Virus record (IMG/VR): IMGVR_UViG_3300028025_004946
Coordinates: 1 to 37,552 of that record
Length of the DNA stretch: 37,552 nucleotides
Strand: one strand, 5' to 3'
Origin: a virus
Shown: positions 30,606 to 37,552 of the stretch, piece after piece
Layout: every line of letters begins with the position of its first letter
Position numbering within the stretch: the stretch's first letter is position 1
Notes under the pieces: model-generated
The model's database searches: none
What the model was told of the DNA's origin: nothing
What the model saw: only the letters and a program-made list of their open reading frames with translations
Program-made: the position numbers and the translations under genes

Positions 30606-31958
30606 ATGGAAAATACAGAAGCAAAAGACGGTTTAGTATATCCACAAGATTTTAGTTTAGATGTTGTAGACATAGTAACCGATAGTCAAAAAGTATATAG
30701 ACTTAAAAACCTTGTTGTTGAGTTGTCTTTTTTTGAGGACATTTATGCCTTTGCTTGTTCAGGATATGTGATTCTAAAAGATGCTGTAGGCTTGGTTGAA
30801 ACATTAAAATTAGATGGCACTGAATTCATGAATATTGCTTATGGAAAAACCAGAAGTGTAGACAATTCTGCCAAAATTATAAGAACATTTCGTATATACA
30901 AGATAGGTAATAGAAAGCCTTCAGGAAATATTAGTTCTGAATTTTTTACGATATATTTCTGTTCCGAAGAAATGTTATTGTCCGAACAATTAAAACTATC
31001 AAAAGGTTTTAAAGGTCAACAAATATCCGATATCATTAAAACTATATTAACGGACAAAAATTCGTTAAATGTAAGAAGTAAAAAAATTCAATACATTGAA
31101 CCAACTTTTGGAACATATGATTTTGTCATACCTAGATTAAAACCATTTGAAGCAATTAGTTGGTTGTCAACTTATGCAAGACCTGTTGCTGGCCAAGGTG
31201 CTGATATGTTGTTTTTCGAAACGAATGATGGTTATAATTTCAAATCATTACAATCAATGTTTGCTGATAATGTATATGGAACGTATACATACAAACCAGC
31301 CAACATAAACAATGCAGATTTGGCTTCTGGATTGAATACAGTTTTAGAATACGAATTTGTTAAGACATTCGATTCATTAGAAGCAACAGAATCTGGAATA
31401 TATTCCAGTAAATTGATAACAATTGATCCGTTGACAAGAACACAAAAAATAACCACTTTCAATAAAAATGAATTGAATGGGTATGGAGCTTCAGGTCAAG
31501 GTACAAACAGGCTAGGTAAAAAACAATCTGAGATGTACGATTCGTCATTGAAGTTGGCTTTCGGTAATTCTGGTGAAAAAGACAAGGCCTATATAAAACA
31601 AAATGCATCTGGTGTTTCAAACGATATTTACATTGAAACTTCTGTTCCTAATAGAACAGCACAGATTGCGTTAGCTAATTACACTGTTATAAAGGCAATT
31701 ATACCTGGTGATACCGCAATAACTGCTGGAAGAACAGTCAATTTTCAATTGTACAGTAATAATTTTGATCCCGAGTTAAATAATAGAAAATTTGATGAAT
31801 TCTTTTCTGGTAAATATCTTGTGACTGCTGTTAGGCATGTGATACAATCTCAAGGTGTTTTCCAAACAATTTTGGAATTGGCAAAAGAGAGTTTAAAATC
31901 TCCTTATCCTTCTCCAAGTTATTCAAGTTTAGAATACAAAGAAACTTTAAATGCATAA
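30606..31958 (+). CDS. Baseplate hub protein, gp27-like
   Basis: A 450-residue protein (T4 gp27 is 391 aa). LKNLVVELSFFEDIYAFACSGYVILKDA near residues 32-60 and VIPRLKPFEAISWLSTYARP near 175-195 fit the tube-like and hub domains of gp27. The C-terminal ...GKYLVTAVRHVI fits the last hub domain. It is directly upstream of the gp5 OB-fold gene, as hub and spike partners usually are. The ATG lacks a strong ribosome site. Confidence 0.75.
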   Translation: MENTEAKDGLVYPQDFSLDVVDIVTDSQKVYRLKNLVVELSFFEDIYAFACSGYVILKDAVGLVETLKLDGTEFMNIAYGKTRSVDNSAKIIRTFRIYKIGNRKPSGNISSEFFTIYFCSEEMLLSEQLKLSKGFKGQQISDIIKTILTDKNSLNVRSKKIQYIEPTFGTYDFVIPRLKPFEAISWLSTYARPVAGQGADMLFFETNDGYNFKSLQSMFADNVYGTYTYKPANINNADLASGLNTVLEYEFVKTFDSLEATESGIYSSKLITIDPLTRTQKITTFNKNELNGYGASGQGTNRLGKKQSEMYDSSLKLAFGNSGEKDKAYIKQNASGVSNDIYIETSVPNRTAQIALANYTVIKAIIPGDTAITAGRTVNFQLYSNNFDPELNNRKFDEFFSGKYLVTAVRHVIQSQGVFQTILELAKESLKSPYPSPSYSSLEYKETLNA

Positions 31959-32247
31959 TTTTATTGGAAAAGATAGTTTTATTTGGTGGGTTGGTGTTGT
32001 TGAGGATAGAACCGACAAACTAGCTCTTGGTCGATGTAGAGTAAGAATTTTTGGTTGGCACACAGATAATAAAATAGAATTGCCAACTGATAACTTACCT
32101 TGGGCTTTACCAATGTATCCTTTAAACAATCCAAATTCTTATATGTCACCTAGAATCGGTGATTGGATTGTAGGGTTTTTTATGGACGGTAATTCAGCAC
32201 AAGCACCAGTGATGATGGGTGTTTTACCTGGATTGATACCAGAATAA
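31951..32247 (+). CDS. 5: gp5 N-terminal OB-fold module (spike base)
   Basis: A 98-residue protein. FIWWVGVVEDRTDKLALGRCRVRIFGWH and LPWALPMYPL...GDWIVGFFMDGN match the T4 gp5 OB domain (T4: NWFVGVVEDR...LGRVRVRVVG...LPW). In T4 this domain is fused to lysozyme and a beta-helix; here it stands alone and stops after the OB fold. It would bind the gp27-like hub, whose gene it overlaps by 8 bases. Confidence 0.85.
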   Translation: MHNFIGKDSFIWWVGVVEDRTDKLALGRCRVRIFGWHTDNKIELPTDNLPWALPMYPLNNPNSYMSPRIGDWIVGFFMDGNSAQAPVMMGVLPGLIPE

Positions 32248-32260
32248 GAAGGAATAATTT

Positions 32261-33073
32261 ATGGCAGCTGCAACACAACCTTTACCAAAAGTAGGAGGTC
32301 CGAATTTAAAACCACCTGCTGGTGCAGAAAATGATGGCCAAATACCGGGTCAACCATCAATTCCTGCTGCAGCCAGAGGTATTGTTGATGGAACTTCTGT
32401 AGGTAAAACAAATAGTCAATTAGCACATGTTTGCGATTTCGTTTTAGAGATGCAAAAAAACATAGAATTGAAGAAATTCTTAAAGGCGATGGCAAATACG
32501 ATCCGAGAAGGTATTCGTGCAATCATGAGGTTCTTAGGCCTAGAACCTACGGGTCAATATTCTTGGTTAATAGATAAATTAAAATCAATTGCAAGAGAAT
32601 TAAAAAGAATACAGAAAGAAATCATTCAGCCAATCGTTGATTTCACAAAATATGTTTTAGCTTATATTGCAAAATTGAGAGCAATCATACAATGGATATT
32701 AGGTTTACCTGCAAGATTTTTGGCATTACTGAAAGAATGTTTAGGTAGGCTATTAAAATTAATCGGTAGTGTTTTTAGTGATTTTTTTGCAGAATTGTCT
32801 GGCACCGGCGGAGATGCAGGTTTGGCGGAATTGGTATCAGCTGCAAAAGATGTGGCTGAAGAAGCATACAAAACTGTAAATCTGGCTGGTGAGGCCGCAG
32901 TAGGTGTGGCTGCAATACCTGTGGCTGCAACAGCTGGTCTATTGATTCCTGTTAGTGAGGCTGATTTGATTGCAGCTAACACAACAATTGCAAATTATAC
33001 GAGCTCATATCTCTCAGCAAATACTGCCGCTCAAAGTGCAATAGTTGAAACGAAAAAAGGAACACCAATTTAA
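32261..33073 (+). CDS. Helical protein between the two spike modules
   Basis: A 270-residue protein with AAGGAA before the ATG. The first 50 residues are Pro/Gly/Ala-rich. The middle (about 65-175) is a run of amphipathic and hydrophobic helices (ILGLPARFLALLKECLGRLLKLIG), and the end is Ala-rich. It sits where T4 gp5 has its lysozyme domain, but no lysozyme motif is visible. It may be a hub, membrane-active or ejected protein. Confidence 0.6.
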   Translation: MAAATQPLPKVGGPNLKPPAGAENDGQIPGQPSIPAAARGIVDGTSVGKTNSQLAHVCDFVLEMQKNIELKKFLKAMANTIREGIRAIMRFLGLEPTGQYSWLIDKLKSIARELKRIQKEIIQPIVDFTKYVLAYIAKLRAIIQWILGLPARFLALLKECLGRLLKLIGSVFSDFFAELSGTGGDAGLAELVSAAKDVAEEAYKTVNLAGEAAVGVAAIPVAATAGLLIPVSEADLIAANTTIANYTSSYLSANTAAQSAIVETKKGTPI

Positions 33074-33076
33074 ATT

Positions 33077-33937
33077 ATGAGTACAATTAATACACCACCA
33101 GCAGGTTATCTATGGACAGAACCAGAGTCTGCGGCTAATACAGATTATCAACCAGTCTATCCATACAATAATGCAACAGTTTCAGAATCTGGTCATAAAT
33201 TTGAAATAGACGACACACCTGGTCGTGAACGTGTTCGGTTATCACATAGAACGGGAACTTTTATCGAAATGCATCCAAATGGTGATGAAGTTCATAAAGT
33301 TTTTGGTGATGGTTATGAAATTACAATCAAAAATAAGAATGTTTTAATCAAAGGATCATGTACTGTTCAGATAGAAGGTGACTGTAATATGAATGTTCTG
33401 AAAGATATGAACGTTCAAGTTGGTGGTAATTACAATTTGTTGGTGCAAGGTAAAACAAACATAAGGTCACATGAAGATATATCAATTTCTGGTGATGATG
33501 ATGTTTCTATAACAGCAAATGAGAATTTTGGTGGTTCTATAAGGTTAGCAGCCTCAGACCATTTATATTTGGCTTCTGATTTGGTTGTTGGTGGCTCAGT
33601 TTCTGCTGACATAATTAATTCTGAAACTAGGGTAAATGCGGGAACAGGTGTATATGCAGGACCTCTTGGTTTTGTGTCTGGTAAAGGTGGTTTGTCTTTA
33701 GGTTGGCCAACACCAGTGAGTCCTATTGCGTTGCCTGGTTGCATTTATACAATAGGATCAATTACATCATTATTTGCAGTTAATTCACCTCTGGCAAATT
33801 TTGGTGTTGCAAATATTGGTATTATGGATGCAGTGTTGATGAGTGATATTATAAATTCATCTATTTTTAATTATCATATACATATTGCTCCAGAAGGTTT
33901 AACTAGTGGACCTTTGTCCAATTTTGTAGGAGTTTGA
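33077..33937 (+). CDS. 5: gp5 C-terminal-like beta-helix spike
   Basis: A 286-residue protein. GHKFEIDDTPGRERVRLSHRTGTFIEMHPNGD is the entry motif of phage and type VI spikes, followed by short repeats (IKNKNVLIKGSCTVQIEGDCNMNVLKDMNVQVGGNYNLLVQG) that wind a triple-stranded beta-helix. The C-terminal part has INSSIFNYHIHIAPEG. It would pierce the outer membrane as the tip-side part of the spike whose base is the OB-fold protein at 31951. Confidence 0.8.
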   Translation: MSTINTPPAGYLWTEPESAANTDYQPVYPYNNATVSESGHKFEIDDTPGRERVRLSHRTGTFIEMHPNGDEVHKVFGDGYEITIKNKNVLIKGSCTVQIEGDCNMNVLKDMNVQVGGNYNLLVQGKTNIRSHEDISISGDDDVSITANENFGGSIRLAASDHLYLASDLVVGGSVSADIINSETRVNAGTGVYAGPLGFVSGKGGLSLGWPTPVSPIALPGCIYTIGSITSLFAVNSPLANFGVANIGIMDAVLMSDIINSSIFNYHIHIAPEGLTSGPLSNFVGV

Positions 33938-33938
33938 T

Positions 33939-34745
33939 ATGGCAACAGTAAATAATGCAACCGGTGTTTTTGCCACATTAGGTTATAATTTTGACGATCC
34001 AAACGGTAATGTACTCACACTTTCTACCAGTGCTTTGGAACATTTGAACTCTATGCCGGTGTTTATTACAACTTGGCAAGCTCAAGATATTAGAGATAAT
34101 AATGTTGGTGGATATTATGAAAATCCATTGGCCACAGATTTGATAAATCTTGCAAATACTTCATTAACTATATCAGACCTTTCTGGCGCTAATGGTCTAT
34201 CAAATTTAAGGTCAATATCAGTTCGTTTAGCAAATACTGCAAATACATTCTTAGAACATACTAATAGATTGTCAGGTATAACACCATTTGTTGGTGGAGA
34301 TCAAATAAATCCATATTTGGATCAAGCAATAAATTATGGTAAAACAGCACTCTACATTACGAATCAAACAGATTCTATAAAAAACACATCTCCAATAATG
34401 GGAAGTTTCACTAGTTTATTCATTGGTGAACAAATAACAGCTAATTTAAACACTATCATAGCTTTTTCTGAAGAAATTGATGATAGTATCATCAATAGAT
34501 TTGATGCAAACACAATAGCTTCAACTTTATCAGAAGAACGTGTACAAACTATGAACTTGTATATGCGAGCTGCAAATACATTTTTGAATACCAGAATGAC
34601 TTCCGATATAAATTATTATGGAAATTTAAAGAATTTTATTGATAAGTATAATCAAACCAAAAAATTCACCAAATTAGGTGAAACTGAAACCTACTTATAC
34701 ATGAATTTTGTTGCCTCGGATAAATTGAAGTCTAGAATCTCATAA
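33939..34745 (+). CDS. Predicted virion structural protein
   Basis: A 268-residue protein with AGGAG before the ATG. It is rich in Asn, Thr and Ser with helical stretches (ATDLINLANTSLTISDL, LRSISVRLANTANTFLEHTNRLSG). Proteins of this kind lie between spike and gp25 in T4-like aquatic phages and are found in virions. No domain recognised. Confidence 0.6.
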   Translation: MATVNNATGVFATLGYNFDDPNGNVLTLSTSALEHLNSMPVFITTWQAQDIRDNNVGGYYENPLATDLINLANTSLTISDLSGANGLSNLRSISVRLANTANTFLEHTNRLSGITPFVGGDQINPYLDQAINYGKTALYITNQTDSIKNTSPIMGSFTSLFIGEQITANLNTIIAFSEEIDDSIINRFDANTIASTLSEERVQTMNLYMRAANTFLNTRMTSDINYYGNLKNFIDKYNQTKKFTKLGETETYLYMNFVASDKLKSRIS

Positions 34746-34829
34746 TTGCCATTTTTCATATTTTTACGTTCCGGCCCAAGAATTTTCTCCGACAGTTTCA
34801 AAATTCCAGAAAAGCGTTTTACTCCTACA

Positions 34830-34837
34830 CATAAATA
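34830..34837 (+). promoter_or_regulatory. Late-promoter-like CATAAATA before gp25
   Basis: CATAAATA lies 4 bases before the gp25 ATG in a 96-base gap. It matches the element upstream of gp48 and differs by one base from T4's TATAAATA. Start site predicted at about the ATG, and no Shine-Dalgarno is present. Confidence 0.5.
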
Positions 34838-34841
34838 AAAG

Positions 34842-35237
34842 ATGGCACAAACACTTACAAAACTATACTCCGACATAGATTTCACGTTCGCTAAACGACC
34901 TGTGGTGGGTGATGTTGCTCTAAGTTATGATAACCAGGCTGTTATTAGATCAATACGAAACATATTATCAACAAAAAAGTATGAAAAGTTGTTTAATCCA
35001 TCATTTGGAACAAACATTGATTCTATATTGTTTGAACCAATATCAGCAATAACATCCAGTGTACTGGAACAAGAAATTTCAAATGCTATAAGGAATTATG
35101 AACCTAGAGCAATTCTTAAAACTGTCGTTGTTTCTCCAGAAGAAGATAAAAATTTATATAAAGTATCATTAACTTTTTATTTGGAAAATGCAACACAACC
35201 AATTACTGTAACAGTTTTTTTAGAGAGAAACAGATAA
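34842..35237 (+). CDS. 25: gp25, baseplate wedge
   Basis: A 131-residue protein (T4 gp25 is 132 aa). LYSDIDFTFAKRP, DVALSYDNQAVIRSIRNILST, GEKLF-like YEKLFNPSFGTNIDSILFEP and ISNAIRNYEPRA are the gpW/gp25 family motifs (sheath initiator, with the EPR core). It links wedge and sheath. gp6 follows after 1 base, as in T4-like phages. Confidence 0.93.
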   Translation: MAQTLTKLYSDIDFTFAKRPVVGDVALSYDNQAVIRSIRNILSTKKYEKLFNPSFGTNIDSILFEPISAITSSVLEQEISNAIRNYEPRAILKTVVVSPEEDKNLYKVSLTFYLENATQPITVTVFLERNR

Positions 35238-35238
35238 A

Positions 35239-37314
35239 ATGGCAGGCGCTAACACAAATTTTAACATAACAGAACTAGACTTCAATAATATTAAAGATAG
35301 TTTTAAGAATTATTTGAAGGACAATGGCGTTCTTCAGGATTATAATTATGAGGGTTCTGCCTTATCCACGATAATTGATTTGTTAGCATATAACACACAA
35401 TATAATGCATATTACTTGAATATGGTGGCCAATGAGATGTTCTTGGATACTGCCATACAAAGAAATTCTGTTGTTTCTCAAGCCAAACTATTAAATTATG
35501 TACCAAAATCTGCTTTGGCACCTTCAGCAACAATTAATTTGACAATAACAAATGTAAATGATACTTCATTAACTCTACCAAAATATACATTGTTTTTGTC
35601 AGAAGCTGTTGATGGAATTAACTATAATTTTGTAAACACCGATTCATATACTGTTGGTGTGACAAATAATACCGCAGTATTTGAAGATGTAACTCTAAAA
35701 CAAGGCACTGGAACAACCTTAACATATCAAGGTAACAATATAACAGGTTACAAATTTAAGATTCCAGACCTTAATGTTGATACAACAACATTGTTGGTCA
35801 CAGTTCAAGAATCCAGTTCCAACAACTATATAACAACTTTTTCACCGGCTTCCGATTTCTTAACTCTAACATCAACCTCAAATGTTTATTATTTACAAGA
35901 AGGTCTGAACGGATATTATGAAGTTTATTTTGGTGATGGTATTTTAGGTAAAAAAATCTCTGAAAGTAATATAATAAATCTATCTTATGTTTCAACTCAA
36001 GGTGGTTCATCAACAGGTGCAAATAATTTTGTATTAATGCAAACAGTTGGTGGTTTTTCAGAATCTACCATTTCACCAATAACAGCAGCATCACAAGGTT
36101 CTGCAAAAGAAAGTGTTGATTCTATTCGTTTTCATGCACCTAAATCTTATTCTGCACAAGGACGTGCGGTAACTAAAGAAGATTATATCACAGCAATCCA
36201 ACAAAATAAATTAGGTTATTCGTTTGATTCAGTTAGTGTTTGGGGTGGTCAAGAAAATGATCCTCCAGTTTATGGCCAAGTATTCATTGCAATGAAGCCA
36301 TCTGGTGCATACACAATGACTGAGAATCAAAAATCAAAATTGATTAAAGATGTATTGAGACCTATATCAATTTTAACTGTTGAACCAACAATCATTGATC
36401 CAGATTATACTTACATTCAAATTACCGCAAACGTGTTGTATGATCCAAAGAGAACAACATCATCAGCCAATGAAATAAAAGCATTGGTAAAAGCAAGAAT
36501 CAATAATTATGCAAAAAATGCATTAAACACTTTCAATTCAACATTTAGATCATCTGAATTCAATAATCAAATTAATTCAGTTGATTCTTCTATTATCACA
36601 AACGAAATAACAATTCAACTACAGAAGAAATTTTATCCAAATCTATCAACACCTACAACATACAAGTTGTATTATGGTGCGCCACTAAAACGTGGTATGT
36701 TTCTGAGTGGTATCACAAGTTCACCTTCAGTTATCTATAGAAACCCATTAAATTTAGCAGTTAACGTTGATGGATTATACATTGAAGAAGTTCCAACAGC
36801 AACTGGTGGTGTAGAATCTATTACATTAACAAATCCAGGTTTTAGTTACCAAAACCAACCAACAGTAACCATATTAGGTGATGGCACAGGTGCAACAGCA
36901 GAAGCTGTTATGTCTAACAATGGAACAATAAAACAAATAAACGTATTAACGGCAGGTACAGGTTACACATCAGCCATACTTAAAATCACACCAGCTGTAG
37001 GAGATACTACAGGATCATCTGGCGCAGGTATAATTACACTTGAAGGTCGTTATGGCACATTAAGATTGTATTATAATGATTCAACGAATGTTAAGACTGT
37101 ATTCAGAGGTAATATTGGTACAATAGATTACAATTTAGGTATAATTACGTTAGATTCTTTTTCACCATTAAATGTGAACAATGATTTAGGTTTACTAACA
37201 GTGAATGTCAATCCTACAACCACAATCATTTCATCATCTTATAACAGAATAATTACAGTAGATGAATTTGATCCACAATCAATTATTGTTAACGTTACTG
37301 CTAAAACAACATGA
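35239..37314 (+). CDS. 6: gp6, baseplate wedge
   Basis: A 691-residue protein (T4 gp6 is 660 aa). FNNIKDSFKNYLKDNGVLQDYNYEGSALSTIIDLLAYNTQYNAYYLNMVANEMFLDTA at the N-terminus and APKSYSAQGRAVTKEDY near residues 295-312 are gp6/Baseplate_J-like landmarks. The C-terminal 200 residues (repeated GGVESITLTNPGF, GTGYTSAILKI) are extra beta-rich sequence. gp6 dimers form the iris-shaped ring of the baseplate. Confidence 0.93.
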   Translation: MAGANTNFNITELDFNNIKDSFKNYLKDNGVLQDYNYEGSALSTIIDLLAYNTQYNAYYLNMVANEMFLDTAIQRNSVVSQAKLLNYVPKSALAPSATINLTITNVNDTSLTLPKYTLFLSEAVDGINYNFVNTDSYTVGVTNNTAVFEDVTLKQGTGTTLTYQGNNITGYKFKIPDLNVDTTTLLVTVQESSSNNYITTFSPASDFLTLTSTSNVYYLQEGLNGYYEVYFGDGILGKKISESNIINLSYVSTQGGSSTGANNFVLMQTVGGFSESTISPITAASQGSAKESVDSIRFHAPKSYSAQGRAVTKEDYITAIQQNKLGYSFDSVSVWGGQENDPPVYGQVFIAMKPSGAYTMTENQKSKLIKDVLRPISILTVEPTIIDPDYTYIQITANVLYDPKRTTSSANEIKALVKARINNYAKNALNTFNSTFRSSEFNNQINSVDSSIITNEITIQLQKKFYPNLSTPTTYKLYYGAPLKRGMFLSGITSSPSVIYRNPLNLAVNVDGLYIEEVPTATGGVESITLTNPGFSYQNQPTVTILGDGTGATAEAVMSNNGTIKQINVLTAGTGYTSAILKITPAVGDTTGSSGAGIITLEGRYGTLRLYYNDSTNVKTVFRGNIGTIDYNLGIITLDSFSPLNVNNDLGLLTVNVNPTTTIISSSYNRIITVDEFDPQSIIVNVTAKTT

Positions 37315-37552
37315 TAGAAAATGGCCGTAAAACCTCATTACAGGTACTTGACCAGTTACCTGAACATGTCCGTGATAATCCGGATTATGGAAATTTTCAT
37401 CAATTCATTCAAGCTTACTATGAATGGATGGAAACAACAGGTAAGGTAACTGATAGGTCTAAAAATTTACTGTCTTATAAAGATGTTGATGAAACAACTG
37501 AAGAATTTTTAGATTATTTCATCAATGAATTTTTTACCTTACTTTCCAAAAG
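37311..37552 (+). CDS. Large baseplate/structural protein, N-terminal part
   Basis: It starts at ATG 37311 in an ATGA overlap with gp6 and is open at the right edge (80 residues visible). LDQLPEHVRDNPDYGNFHQFIQAYYEWMETTG is the well-known start of large virion proteins after gp6 in T4-like aquatic phages, in the position of T4 gp7. The rest is outside the window. Confidence 0.7.
   Translation, partial: MIENGRKTSLQVLDQLPEHVRDNPDYGNFHQFIQAYYEWMETTGKVTDRSKNLLSYKDVDETTEEFLDYFINEFFTLLSK

Noticed and set aside
1-37552. tRNA genes, insertion sequences, integrase or attachment sites
   Set aside because: Reading for T-arm and anticodon patterns found only the tmRNA pieces, and no transposase or integrase motifs were seen. 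A covariance-model scan (tRNAscan-SE) would settle the tRNA question.

Overview
This window is part of the genome of a lytic, T4-like tailed phage (myovirus), AT-rich and densely coded. Many stop and start codons overlap (ATGA, TAATG). The T4-type core includes rIIA, rIIB, gp33, gp59, gp32, gp26, gp51, gp4, gp48, gp53, a gp27-like hub, gp5 modules, gp25 and gp6. CobS/MoxR-like, PhoH and GalE-like genes and many small conserved proteins match the marine and freshwater branch of T4-like phages (cyanophages, pelagiphages, methylophages). The host is inferred, not seen. A PqqA-like peptide and an ANDSSYEYALAA proteolysis tag point to a Gram-negative, probably methylotrophic proteobacterium that uses PQQ-dependent alcohol dehydrogenases (Methylophilales/OM43-like is my best guess).

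Layout. 1-1445: small unknown genes. 1486-7096: rIIA, rIIB and two AAA+ ATPases. 7120-10939: many small genes, several membrane or acidic, including a lipoprotein next to a membrane protein with a VEK-repeat stalk. 10936-18846: metallophosphoesterase, epimerase, conserved unknowns, PhoH, a RecB/Cas4-like exonuclease and a glycine-rich adhesin. 18854-20007: an accessory locus with a perfect sigma70 promoter, a circularly permuted two-piece tmRNA, a small ORF between the pieces, a 24-residue PqqA-like peptide between two hairpin repeats, and an outer-membrane beta-barrel. 20082-23179: exported SleB-type endolysin, gp33, gp59, a HAD phosphatase and gp32, closed by a rho-independent terminator. 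23237-28960: a minus-strand block of virion genes. 28992-37552: a plus-strand baseplate block, open at the right edge.

How it works together. Host-type promoters, all with exactly 17 bp between the hexamers and several inside coding sequence, serve the early and middle genes. gp33 implies T4-style late transcription, and CATAAATA-type elements lie at the starts of the late blocks. The accessory locus would let the phage recycle stalled ribosomes with its own tmRNA, supply precursor for the redox cofactor PQQ, and alter the outer membrane. In the baseplate block the T4 gp5 spike is split into separate genes without a lysozyme domain. A transglycosylase domain sits instead in a hub-locus protein on the other strand. 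The gp26/gp51 junction looks like a -1 ribosomal frameshift. I could run no searches; family names rest on recognised motifs and gene order.
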